Shown: positions 12,288-24,452 of the stretch, one piece after another
How positions within the stretch are numbered: position 1 is the first letter of the stretch
Layout of the letters: each line of letters opens with the position of its first letter
Assembly: GCA_011800805.1 (NCBI GenBank)
Contig: MPNW01000065.1
Location: 45,386 to 109,385 of the forward strand
DNA from: Hirudo medicinalis
Lineage: Eukaryota; Annelida; Clitellata; Hirudinida; Hirudinidae
Length of the DNA stretch: 64,000 bases
Direction of reading: 5' to 3'
The notes under the pieces: generated by a model
What the model saw: only the letters and a program-made list of their open reading frames with translations
Database searches by the model: none
What the model was told of the DNA's origin: nothing
Position numbers and translations under genes: made by a program

Positions 12288-12419
12288 ATGCTCTAGCATT
12301 TATTCCATTATTGAAATCGCTAAATAAGGGACCAAATGGTTTAATATTTCTTTAAATCATTTTCTTATTAAAATTAGTTTTCACATTTTTAAAGCTGCTT
12401 TTTCTTAAATAATAAAGCC

Positions 12420-13259
12420 TGTGTCGTAACGAAACAAATAAATATTATCTGCCGGCATAAACGTCTAATGTCCACACAGCAAGGTTCAACGCGCGTCAGG
12501 GATAGACGCTTTAGAGGCCAGTTTCCAAATTTTGCGTGTGGTCTGTGAATGTGGCCTTGCCAGAGTTGTGGTTGGTTTGTTGCTCAACTTCAATCTCACT
12601 TCCAATCTTTAGGTTCGTTGAGATAGCAGTCGAAATAATAAAAGGCACATTTTCTTATAAAGCTCCAAAGTTAGTGTAAAGTTATCGGATGTTCAGACTT
12701 TATCTTCGTTATTATTTGTTGAAGTTCTTCAAGCATTGTTACTAAATTTAATCGATATAATTAGTTACCGCAATTTATATAAACTTGAATTATTGCTAAA
12801 TTATTTCACTTTGTCATTAGTGACTTCGCCCAATCTTATAAAAGTTCTCCCGCAATTAGTCGACGAGGAGGTATATAGTATCACACACCACGACATCATC
12901 AGCTCTTCCTCAAGGACACTTCCGACCGTATTAGCTAGTCCAACAAGCTCGTTCCAGAGCAATTAAACTTTCACACAGGATCAGGAGCAACTTGGTCAGC
13001 AACGATGCATCATTAAACACGAACAAGGACATCGCACAAATGGAGCATGTCAGCAACTTGCCTCTTGTCAGCAAGTATCGCCACGACACAACATCGAATT
13101 TCTCTCAGCGATGACTTATCAAGCGCGCATCCTTGGTTTGTGGACATTCTTTTTGTCCTGACTGGCTATTTAAGAAGCTACGTCAGGGCATTCTTCCCTT
13201 CTCTAACTCAAACTCTTCCGGCTGTGTCGCTACGCTGCTACTCCAGCAGTTATGTTGTC
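12420..13259. other. Intergenic stretch, unassigned open frames
   Basis: Overlapping small open frames (12736-12966, 13047-13289) lack domains. One may continue past the hAT insertion at 13268 (see findings). I assign no function. Confidence 0.4.
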
Positions 13260-13267
13260 AGTCGGAG

Positions 13268-13622
13268 CAGTGCCGGAATAAGCATGTAGGAGGCCTGAAT
13301 GAATATTACAAACATTCCACTGGGCCATCTTTTTCCATGTACCTCAATACAAGGGCCAGTTGGACAATGTGGGCTGCATCGGGTGTAGAATCCAAAGATA
13401 TGGAGTAATACTTTGATTTCTTAACTCGAGAAATGATTTCTCCGAGGACTTGTTCACCCATTACACTGACAAGCTCTTTAATTATTGTAGCATAACCAGT
13501 TCCTAGTAATGACTACGTATTTTGTGTCATTTTTTTCTAAAGCCTGTATTGGTGGGAGGCCCCTCTTGGTGGGTGGCCCGGGGGGCCAAGGCCCTTTCGG
13601 CCCCTTCCTTAATCCGGCCCTG
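13268..13622 (-). mobile_element. Short hAT element with ZMYM1-type transposase fragment
   Basis: The ends are CAGTGCCGGAATAAG (13268) and, inverted from 13622, CAGGGCCGGATTAAGG. A perfect 8-bp duplication AGTCGGAG flanks the 355-bp element (13260-13267 and 13623-13630). The minus strand from about 13450 to 13320 reads GEIISRVKKSKYYSISLDST then PDAAHIVQLALVLRYMEKDG, the start of the catalytic region of ZMYM1-like hAT transposases (SVDSTPD..H..QL). The rest is deleted. Confidence 0.85.
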
Positions 13623-13639
13623 AGTCGGAGTATTGTTGC

Positions 13640-14580
13640 CGTCTTCGTCGTTATTGTCGCTATCGCTACAGAGTGCACAGGTATCACTGATGTGCGTTCT
13701 CATTCGCAAGAGCTCGAGATCGTCCATCACTAATTTTGACCAATTTTGACGACGACGTCCCCTCTAATGTGTGATTGGAGTTCATTGAGCTGCAGGCTTC
13801 GGGCGTTCTTTTGCCCAAGTTTACTTCTTCAATTATTCTCATCGACTTCTACCGTCAGCTGCCACATTCTCAGCTTGCTATGTTGTTGGCCCGTGCCAAG
13901 CATGTGATCTCACTGTTTAGCAGCTGTTCTCCAAGATAAAGTTTAGTAAAAACTAGCTGCGCTCTCAACTCACTGACGATCACCTTAATGACATTTTGTT
14001 GCTGAACTCCTCATCATTGGAACTTCATATTGTGCTTGTCTCTAAGAACCTGCAACATCATGCTTCCCATTGATCGTATTGTATTTTTAAATAAATCAGC
14101 CATTGCTTCTTCTGGCCTCCTTGTGCTTTCTTGACCCCTGAAATGGCTTGATAACCCGAAAAGTTTTCCGACCTTGCCTTCAGAATGCCTAAGAATTTTG
14201 ACAAAAAGGTTGATTTTCTTTAAATTTCTGTGCAGCAATAATTTATTGTCAAATAAGTAATGTTTATTGATGGTTTAATCATACTAACTTTCTTGATTAA
14301 TTTAAGGATCACGATCGTATCGTACTTAAGCATTGTCTGTTCAATAGAAGACGGCAAGTAATTACAGCGTGGCGAAATTAATTATTTATAAATATCATAA
14401 AAGTACTGCATTTTGCTTATCTCATTTATAGTAGTTTATCATAGATCCTAGCAACGACGACCTACTTTGTTTATTTACAGTCGGATTCGTTGTCGAATTA
14501 TTCTCTCCCTATCCTCCTACAATATTTATTCCGTTATTTGACAGTGTTTACGTTTCGGTATTTGTGTTCAACCCAGTTAT
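13640..14580. other. Intergenic stretch and USP-like gene 5' flank
   Basis: I recognise no domain. A minus-strand open frame at 14014-14238 has no supporting splice sites. The last hundred bases are probably the leader of the gene starting at 14587. Confidence 0.4.
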
Positions 14581-14586
14581 CATACA

Positions 14587-17500
14587 ATGAGTCTAAATTT
14601 TGACGCATCTTTGGTTTTTGATAAAGGCCTTTCAAACTATATGGGACATAATAATTGTTTTCTCAATAGTGCTGTACAGGTATTACTTTTTACTTCTGTG
14701 CCGACAATATGATGTAACAGGTCATAGATTTTTAACATTAACCCATTTTTATAATTCTAAGTTCTAGTGAAATGGTGGAACCATTTTAAGCCTGAGCCAA
14801 TTTTGTACAACTAGATAAAGATATGTTGTATTTAAACTACTTCAATAGATATGTTATATTCATTAAGAATATTAATTCATAGGAAAATTGTTCTGAATTA
14901 TTTATTCTTAATTGGACTTTTGGAGAAATATTGAAATACTTATTACAAAATTTAATCTTCTTGATAAATTCTCATTAGATTACTTTTTAGATAATAGAAT
15001 TATGCATATAAATACTCATGTCATCTATATTTATTAATTGCATTAATTTAAATAATGAGATGATTAAGTTGTTGCTGTGAGTTCTACCTTTAAAAATTTT
15101 ATTTTATTTTAGGTTTTGTGGCATTTGGATGTGTTTAGGAAAAATTTTTTGGCTCTGAAGCATCATTATTGTATACAGGGTCCATGTATTTATTGCTCCT
15201 TACAGGTAAATCTCCTTACAATCAAACATCTGCTAATCGCATTGAAACAATATAATATTTCCAAATCCAAAATTAGCATTAAATTTATTCTAATCGATTT
15301 TTTGATACAAAACAACCAGGATATTTTCAAAGAATTCAATGAAAGTGCCGAAGATGTTCTCCATCCTGACATGCTCAGAGTCACTCTTGCCACTGTCTTC
15401 CAAGATCAACTCAAGTTTCAGCTTGGAGAAGTGGACGATGCTTCTGAATGCTACGAAAACATCCTCTTGAGAATTCATTTTCACCTCACCAATGGAGTTG
15501 AGGATGATTCGTGCTTGCTCAAGCATTGCATCACCCACAACAAGTTTGCCATGTCTCTCATTCAACAGGTTAAACCATTCTAAAACTTACTATATATATT
15601 TACTGGATTTGATAGACCAGTTTTCTGCTGAAACACATTGGATTTATAGACTTACCAAATTTATTAAACTCAAACAAATAAACACAAATTTTGTAGTTGT
15701 AAAATTGTTGTTTATAAAATTACTGTTAGTAATTTAAGAAATGAAGCTTGAAATTATGGAATTACAGCAAAATAACTCCATTCATCATTGAATTTCCATG
15801 GTATCATTGTGAATAGTTTAAGAAGTTGAGAAAAAGCAGAATATTACACTGCCAATATGTTAGAAGATTCCAACTCTAAACATGTATTTTGTTCTCCATC
15901 CCTGCTCAAAAATCTCCCCTGTCAATTCCTAGCGAAGTGTGATTGCAGCTTTACTGTTTGATTGTGCAATGGAACACCATCCTCTGACTTAAGTTGCTAA
16001 CTCATGAGAGTTTTGCTGTATTATATTTAGCTGGTATTTTGACAGCCTTATGTATCCGAATCAATTGTGATGGCTTTACAATGACCTTTTATTTATATAG
16101 CGCTGATGCGATATATGGCTGTTGTCATTACTGCTGAATGCAAACATTTGAACAACACTGCTTACCTTGTTTGTATTATGAACATTAGTCCTTGGCACAA
16201 AGATGTTTACATTCAAACTATTTGGAAAAAACAACTTTATAATGCTTTTTAATACTAAAGACTTATTCAAACTTATTTGGTATCTCACAACATTTAATGG
16301 ATGAATGTAGTTTATTATTTTTGAATACTGATCTCTAACACTTAAATAGGTTAAGTTTATTAATACATTTCTTAGCAATTTGTTGCAGCTAATCACAACT
16401 ATTCTCTTTAATTAACTATCTGTTATTGATAATTTTATTAGTCATCATAATTTATTCAATTATCGTCATTGTTAACAGTTAGCATTTGCTTGTCTTACAG
16501 ACAGAATGTGATTGTGGCTCCACCTCAGAACCATTCCCCTTCATGCAATTGGTGCATTTCATCTCCACTTCTTCTGTTGTGTGGGATGCATTTTTATTTA
16601 TGATTTCATTGCTCTCATTTAGCTTTAACCAATTACACTTGTATTTATAAATTGTTCATGTTGTTTATTGAATATTGTAACGTCATTGATAAGGTCATTT
16701 AATATTTCTTTGCATAAAATAGAGCCAGAGTATCATAATTTTTGAAATAATATCCATTTATCAAAAGCAAGATTTTAGAAATTCACAACTTTTTATGAAT
16801 CACACTTTTCTCCTGTGATCAAGTTTGAATTGTTCTCAATCACAGAAAGGCATAAGTCTAAACAACATATTTTATGATTTTGTAGAAAGTTTTCCAGTAT
16901 ACAAAAATCAAAAAATTTTGGGGAAATCCTGAAATTAGCATTTGGTTCTGGTCAGTCTTCTAGATCATGCTCAGTGAGTGTCAGATTTGTTTCATTGCAG
17001 TCCTTTTTAAACCTTGCAAATATGTTGGATCAAATGTACTCCTGTCTGTTCCTTGTTTATTAGAAGCCTATTTACACTTAAACAACACATCCTGCATTGA
17101 CTTTCATTATAAAGTTTAAAAAAAACTCATTGACTCTTGGTTTCCTTAAATTGTTAGGAAAGTTTTTGAATATTTGTATAGATTAATATCCATTCTAGAT
17201 CGTAAGAATGGTTTTTAAATGGCTTTTAAAAATGTACTTTGAACATTCTGCAAAAAAAATTATGAAACATTTCCCCAAATTTAATTGATTATTGATTTGA
17301 ATTTCTTCAGCCAAACTGTCAATATGCATCTCATGTTATTCACACTCTGGTCAATCTGCCTGATGTTGTAAACATTGGACTCATTTGGGAATCAGACCAA
17401 TCAGATCCAAGCCACATAAAGCAATTTGTCTCTAGCATCCAGACTTCAGTCAATTTAGAAGATGTGTGTACATTTCAACAGAATAATTTTTAATGCATTT

Positions 17501-18939
17501 TTTTTTGTACTGCAATTATACAATGCTAGCATGTAGTTTAATTAAGGATGATTGTGTTTCTTCAAGTGATGATTATCTTAAATCTTTATTGATGATTATG
17601 AAGCAACTCGTTGCAGTTGTTCGACAAGGTTCTTGAAGGAAACGGGAGTTCTAAGAGAGAATTGGTTGGAGTGGTGTGCTACTACATGAAGCACTATTCA
17701 ACATTCTTCTTCCATTCCAAAAAGAAAACGTGGATTTCATTTGACGATGCGAGTGTCAACGAGGTTTGTATTAGTTTTTGTAATGTTGATTCACAAGTTT
17801 TATGACAGTCTGTTGTAGTGTCCTTTTTTTTAATTCATTCGATCTACAATTCTATAAATTACTAAATAAAATAATATATGACACTTTATAAATAATATTA
17901 ATTTTTAAGATTGGAAAAGATTGGTCAAATGTTGTGGACAAATGTTGTAAAGGCAGATATCAGCCTCTCCTGCTCATCTATCAGAATCCAAATGCTGAGC
18001 TCATTGACATTTTGACTGCACCTCCCAAGACAACACACATAAACAATGGTTGTTTAATAATCACCACATGTGTTCTGATTGCTATTTCACATAATTCTCT
18101 TTTGTAGATTTTGAATGCATGAAGTCATTCAGAAATAAATGTTCGAGCAATTCATCAGGCCTACTCTCTTTAAATCATTTGCATGATAAGGATCCTACCC
18201 CGATAAAATACCTGAACAAATATTCTCAACCTCAAACATCTCTCAGGGATCTCACTCTTAAGCATTCTAATGAATCTCTCTGTCGACCCTCCACTCACAA
18301 ATACAAACATCCTGTCCAGGAAAAGGATTTTGGACTCATGTCTCTGAGTAGCAACTGTGAAAAATTAAAGCCAGAAGTTACTTATCTTGATACAAAATAC
18401 CTCAAAAGAGTGAACAGCAACGGAGACTATTTATCGGAAACATCGACGGCTGCTACGCCTTGCAGTCGAGTTGAAGGGGAAGAAACGGATTCTTGTGATT
18501 CTGAACGAATCCTCCTTCCATCGTGGACGCTCATCAGTATTAAGGACGACAAGGATGCCCAGACTAAAACAAGCAGAGTCCCATCACCAATGTATGACAA
18601 TCTCAGAGATTATGACTGTCCATCCATCAATGAAGGTAATTTATATCATGACTCATCTTTATAACATGTCACTTTTTCTATTTTAATGTTTATTTACACT
18701 GGAGCTTTTTGCAACAAATTGCACCAATCCTAAAACCTGGTAACCAGTGCTTGTATTTCCAGTCTGCTTTGAAGAACCTTCAAAAAATGAGTCATCGCGA
18801 CACAGGTTAGATCAGACAATGATCGCATTAAACTATGCCCCACATTTGAGATACTTTTGATTCTAGGAACACGAAAGAATTGGATGACACCATAAACAGG
18901 AAGCTGATCAAGGATAAAGCGAAGGCAATCTACCGCTGA
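14587..18939 (+). CDS. USP53/USP54-like ubiquitin-specific protease family protein
   Basis: Exons: 14587-14679, 15113-15205, 15320-15568, 16501-about 16578, 17311-17463, 17617-17763, 17910-18048, 18108-18635, 18763-18805 and 18867-18939, about 530 residues. The catalytic Cys box reads GHNNCFLNSAVQ, continuing as VLWHLDVFRKNF. The middle has FQLGEVDDASECYENILLRI and HCITHNKFAMSL. Zinc-ribbon-like Cys pairs follow (ECDCGS, then PNCQ). The His box is GVVCYYMKHYSTFFF, then WISFDDASVNE. Order and motifs match USP53/54, long called inactive but more recently reported to act on K63-linked chains; both Cys and His are retained here. A segment of about 30 residues between 16578 and 17311 was not found, so one exon may be missing. 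The tail after the USP fold is far shorter than in vertebrates. Poly(A) signal at 18990. Confidence 0.86.
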
Positions 18940-19378
18940 GACTTCACTCAACAAAACTTGTGGCCTTTTTTAGATGTACTTTATTTTTGAATAAATGCTC
19001 GGAAACTCCCTGAAAAATATCTGCTTGGCATCCATCAGAGTAAAAACACAATCTTATTCATTGTTGCTCCTGCAGCTGTTGCTGTCATGGTGACAACAAA
19101 CACATGAAATGAATCAATAAACAGCCAGGCATTATAGATTTATTCAAGCAAGTTGGTAGTGATTGCACCACTGAAAAACCTTAATAATTACTTCAAAATT
19201 TAGAACATGGTTCATGCAATGATGAACCCTTGGAATCTCTTCGAAGTCACATGATTATGCGTTTACATCTAAAAAACATTTAAAGCAGGCTAGAAAAGAC
19301 TAAAAGCATTTTCCTTTGTTGTGCGAACCTCAGCAAAACAGCACACTATTGTGACTGAGTGTAAGGAAATCACAGCAT

Positions 19379-19978
19379 CTATTCCCTCCAAGGGAAGTTG
19401 GCACCTGTGGGGTCTTGCATTACGTTCATCCTTGCACCACTATTGATGATGTCACCACTCTCTGCTTCAAGGAGGATTAGGGTTGGGATTCCATTAACAC
19501 CAAATGCAGTAGAAACGCAAGTCTGTAACAAAAGAAATAATGATATTCAGAGCCCTATTAAAGTTTTTATTAATTCTTATAATTTAGCCTCACCTTTTTC
19601 TCACGCTCGTTAAATGGCAAAGCAAGCCAAGGCATTTCATTGAAATAGCTTTGCCAGTCATTCTCATCTCTGTCTGAACTTATAAAGACTATTTCAAATT
19701 TCTTGCCAGCCTCCTTCATGGTTTGGTAGAATTTGGCAAGGCTTGGCGTGAATCCGCGGCATGGCGGGCACCAATGAGCAGAGAAGTACAAGCCTGTCAT
19801 AAATTATTGTAAAATTTATTTGCTTACAACTTTATCGTACTATCAAACCATGTAATCACATCGATAATTATGGGGACTTACCTATGACTTCATTATTTGC
19901 CACAACGGTGGACACATCAACCTCGTTTTTCTTGTTGTCGACAAGAACTTTGCCCAGAAGATCCCCAATAGAACCCAT
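19379..19978 (-). CDS. Tryparedoxin / nucleoredoxin-like thioredoxin-fold protein
   Basis: Three exons (19882-19978, 19594-19793, 19379-19522) give a complete 146-residue protein starting MGSIGDLLGKVLVDNKK. The active site is WCPPC within GLYFSAHWCPPCRGFTPSLA, followed by FEIVFISSDRDENDW and the cis-proline segment GVNGIPTLILLEAESGDII. Length and the WCPPC motif fit the tryparedoxin/nucleoredoxin branch of thiol oxidoreductases, which reduce protein disulphides in the cytosol. No signal peptide is visible. It converges tail-to-tail on the USP-like gene 440 bp away. Whether it is closer to NXN-like or NXNL-like proteins needs a tree. Confidence 0.9.
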
Positions 19979-19989
19979 GATATTCGCTC

Positions 19990-22005
19990 CGAAAATGTCC
20001 GACTCTAAGCTGCTTTATAAACCTTACAGCAGGTACTCTGGAACCAAGCAAGATGTGTCAGCGTTTTAAGGAAAATATTTATAAAATCCCTTTTAAAGTA
20101 ATTTTTATTTATATAAATTAATATTACTCAATTAAATTTATCGTTTATTTAATTAGTAATTGATGATACTTAAATACAAATGCATTTTAATATGATTTTT
20201 ATATTTTTAGTTGCTTGGATTTCTTAATTGCTCGCACATAGTTTAATAAATTACTTTATTACTTTACAAATTCCAAAATATGCTGATGATTGGAAAATAT
20301 AGATTATTCATATGAGCTAATTATGTTCAGGTTTAGCGGATGATTTAAGGTAAGACGGCAAGCATCACTCGATTAGAGTCACTTTGACCAGTCTAAGCTC
20401 TTTGCTGAATGCTTATGAGCTGTGACTAAGCAGGAACTATATGGTGTTAAGCTAGCCAGTTAGAAATTGTTTGCTATGGCGAATGACACTTAATCTCAAA
20501 GTAGGAAAAATTTTGGTTGAATAAGTGGGCTGGGACTTAAGACAATTGACAATGAGTAATATGATAATGAGCGTGTCTCTCATTCCTTTTAATATCTCTC
20601 ACTTAGAACTCATTTTCCTTAATAAAACCGGATATTTTTTTTGCAAACGTTGATCTCGATATGAAATTTCACTGTGACCACTTACGATTAACCTTTGAGA
20701 TAAGATAAGCTTTAAGATTTAAAATAAGTGCCACTTTTCACTTACTTAATGAATTTTGTGACAAAATGATATCAAGACCAGAGATGTTCAGCGTTTTTTG
20801 ATGACTTTATGCGTGCAGGAATCACGTATCACAATCTTTAACCCAATGTACCAGAGTACATTAGATTCCTGGATTTATCAAATTTATTGAACTCAAATGA
20901 ATATTTCGTCCGAATTTTTTAAAAAGCTCAAAATTTACTTAGATCAACCAGAATCATTAGGAACCTAAATTTTCATTTATTAATGTCAAATCGTTATAAT
21001 AATTTATATTAAAGCCATTACTTTATTTTATCGCCTTTCTTAAGAATTAGCTCCTGAAATACAGCCCTTAATGAATTCAAGACAAGTTTCAGGTTCCTTT
21101 TATGCAACTCATTCTAGGTTTCACTCAAAACCTTTAAATTATTGAACACTAGAATACTGCTTGTCATTAAAGTATATTTTGTTAGAAAGAAATCCCCACA
21201 GATTTTCGCTGGGGGTTCAAGTTTGTGGAAGCTATCTGGCCGCTTCAGAAATTTCAGGATCATTGAAATAACGACTTATAACAGTGATTGATATCTCTCC
21301 AATGGACCAATTAAGGTATTTCAAAATTTTTATTTGTCCACTTTCAGTATCATTAAGCCTCTACCAGGACCCATCTGTAATAAGGTCAATTTTTTATCTA
21401 TTTTAAAGGTGTATTTTTATCAGTTAGAAAATTCATGGACATGAGACCAAATATGCAGAGTCTTATTATAATAACTAGCTTTTATGAGCTTTGTAAAAAA
21501 TATTATTTCCTGGAGAGGAAGAGATGCTTCCATGCTCAGCAGTGTAAGGCCCGAAAAACATCAAAGGCATTTCTAGGTGGAATCCCACTGATATTCAAAT
21601 TTTATTGCTAAATTTTATTTATAATTAATTATTTCCAGGGTTTGACGATTCGATTGATGAAGAAATGTAGCCTATGAGTGGTGGAGCATTTTTCCTGACG
21701 TAGACTGAGGGGATGGCCACTTGTTCGAGACGATATGGAGTCGGGGGGAGCTTGAAAGTAGATTTAGTTCTTTATAACTCTTCTTCTTATAGGAAGATAC
21801 AATATACCAAAAATACAAAATAGGTTATAATTTTCTTATAGTAGGTTATATATAATATCATAATTTTTGCTAAATGTGGTTTTATCCTGGCAAATCGTGC
21901 ACACAGATACATGCACGTGTGAAGCCTTGATGACACCAGTCGGCGAGTTTATAAAAGGGTTTGACAATCTCAGTTATCCTATTTGTTTTTAATATTTTGA
22001 TGAAA
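19990..22005. other. AT-rich intergenic stretch
   Basis: I see no exon chain or transposon ends. A possible terminal exon at 21639-21670 was considered for the USP-like gene and rejected. The region separates the divergent promoters of the thioredoxin-like and AXH genes. Confidence 0.5.
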
Positions 22006-22010
22006 ATTAA

Positions 22011-22786
22011 ATGTACGACTTTCTCTGTGAATCGTCACCGTCAACGGATTCAGACATTCAACACTCTCCGTTTAAGTCGGGGACACTGATCCGCTTATCA
22101 GGTAACAAGGTGAAGGTCATCGATGAACTGACTAGCAATGATTTTGTGCATGATATGAGCCCCGAAGAGGGAGGAAAGTTTCGGTTGGATGGAGCCACGG
22201 TTAAAAATATTTCACCATCCGGGGAGAACAATAGCTACCTCCTGGATCTTGCTGTCGATGATGAACAGGTACCTCAGAATTATTTAAGTCTTTTGCAGTG
22301 ATGTACATTCATTTATTTCTTCATGAATTTTATATTAATTTTAGTAACAAAATAGAATAATAAATTCGCATGTTCGGACGTACTACGAAATTATTAAGAT
22401 TTCGGAGCCTGGCATAGACCTAACCGTAATGTAGCAACTTGCCTTATTAAGCCATATTGTCGAAGGTCTATACTGAAAATAGCTAATAGCTCATTTTTCC
22501 TCTTATTTAATTTATATATTTAATGCAATTCAAATTATTATTAATTAATAATTTATAAAAAACCTTCCCAAAGGTCTTCCTCGAGGTTCCTGGAAATCAT
22601 CCATTTTTTGTTATTGGATCAGGTTGGTCATCTTGTGATCCTGTGAGGTCCTTCAGCAAATACGGTTTGTGTTGTTCGAGTTTGAAGACTGGCGACTGCC
22701 TTTATGTGTTGAAGAAAAGAAGCGAATCAAAAATGCAAGATTTGGAACTCAGTAAAAATATTTGGAGACCTTTAAGCGAGCATTGA
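22011..22786 (+). CDS. Compact AXH-domain protein (ataxin-1 family)
   Basis: Two exons (22011-22268 and 22574-22786) give 156 residues. Residues from about 22 form an AXH domain: FKSGTLIRLSGNKVKVIDEL, TSNDFVHDM, YLLDLAVDDEQVFLEVPGNH, then PFFVIGSGWSSCDPVRSFSK and LKTGDCLYVL. The GxGWSSC signature is diagnostic. AXH domains of ataxin-1 and ATXN1L mediate dimerisation and bind Capicua and other transcription regulators. Here the domain is almost the whole protein. The vertebrate N-terminal region, with its polyglutamine tract, is absent, as in short invertebrate ataxin-1 homologues. A poly(A) signal AATAAA lies at 22956. The start ATG at 22011 is the first in frame, but an upstream coding exon cannot be excluded. 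Confidence 0.88.
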
Positions 22787-22789
22787 AGT

Positions 22790-24450
22790 ATCCTCCAAAA
22801 ATTCGCAATTATTCAACAATACATCGAAAATGCATTGAAAATTTTGGTAAGAAACGAAAGCAATCTGATTAATCATAAATATATATTGTATATTTTTAAG
22901 AGTTGTGAATCAATGAAATGCTGAAGTATTAATTATTTCTGTTGTTTTGGAGATTAATAAATTGCTTGAACTTAAGTCCTTTGTCAGCGCGAATGATTAT
23001 CTCTTGACAACACATGCGGTTGGAAAGTTCACTTAAAATTGGAAAAAAGAAAAGCTGTGGTAAGTAATGCTGACGATTTGTAAGCTGAAGCTAACTTTGA
23101 TTGTTAAATTGTTAATTAATTTAATTGATTGCATCGGATGCACTTGATGATGATGACGACGACGATGATGATTGACAGAGATCGTTACAAAATGGTTAAG
23201 CCTCAATTCCGTCCTGATCCATCAAAGATCAGCCTTTGTTGTTTAAGCTTAAAAGTCGGGAAACAGTGTTGCATGACATTAGAGTGATGCCGTTAAACCA
23301 ACAAGTTCTTCTTTTGCAATCATCAAAAAAGCAATCTTAAATAGTATACTATGTGAAATAATCATGGCATCAGGAGCGGTTTTTTTTTTATGTGAGGTCG
23401 ACGAACAGGTGCCGGTCACTTTCAAATCAGTAAAAATTTGATGAGTCTCTCCTGAATATGACTCTGATGTTTATCAGAATTTAGCGCGACCCACAGAAGC
23501 ACGAGTGTCAGATTTTGTCATCACCTTCGAACCTCCAATAAATCGCGTCGGTTGATTCAATAGAACAACTTCATTCAATAACAACACATGCTTAGAAATT
23601 GCAGCTCAGACAAAAGAGAACTTCACGATAACAAATTGATTCAATTCATAGAAAATCCAGTTGCCTACTAGCTCTCACTAAAATATTTAGAATTTACATA
23701 GCAAAATCTTTGGGGAGTGATTATTATTATTTTTTAGTAATATTTTTTTATTGCAAGCAAATAGTAGTTCAAATGTCCATCAACAAGCTTCATACGAAGT
23801 TTATTCAAAATTAGTTTATATTTGGTTCATAAATATTCAATTGTAAATGGTAGAACTTGTAGAACCTTTTGAGACAAACCGTTAAAAATATAAAATATAA
23901 CTTTTAGTAAAACAATTGATCAATGTGAGGGTCACATTCTGCAAATGATCTTTAAATTCTGAACTATCATCAATTTCGAACGCTCAGATGGCGAAAGCAA
24001 CATTGGGTTTGCCCTTCTTGTCAGAAATGGGACCAAGTATTGATGATTGACCAAATGAGGCTCGAGCACAAGTTCAAGTACTCAAGGTTCAAGTACACAT
24101 ACAAGTACAAATACCGATGAGATAAAATGTTGATGAGCATTTTTTCTTTTATGTTATGATATTTTAGTTTTGTTTGTTTAATCAAATATTTGACATTTGT
24201 ATATAAATTTTAATTTCACTCTTAAATATTCATGTAACTGTCACTTTATATTTCGTATTTTCATATTTCCCTGACGATTTCCCTGATCAGTCGGTTAATA
24301 AAAACTACAAATATAAATTTAGTGACAAAGTTTTTACGTACTTGAAACAGTGCAAAAGTAGTTGAAAAAGCAATGTCCTCTGAATGGCGACCTTTAACAA
24401 AATTTGTTTAAACTAAAATATTGAGCCGTTATATTGTAAAATATGGATAA
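22790..24450. other. Intergenic stretch with a GAT/GAC run
   Basis: A short trinucleotide run (GATGATGACGACGACGATG, about 23149-23172) is the only pattern. A following open stretch (about 23190-23290) has no recognisable domain. Confidence 0.45.
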
Positions 24451-24452
24451 GA

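Noticed and set aside
15206..15319. Open read-through in the USP-like gene between 15205 and 15320
   Set aside because: It stays open but lacks family similarity; a GTAAAT donor and CAG acceptor in phase remove it and restore alignment.
21639..21670. Possible last exon of the USP-like gene (GFDDSIDEEM then stop) after an acceptor
   Set aside because: Exons at 18763-18805 and 18867-18939 join in phase, reach a stop and are followed by AATAAA, and avoid an intron spanning the opposite-strand thioredoxin gene.
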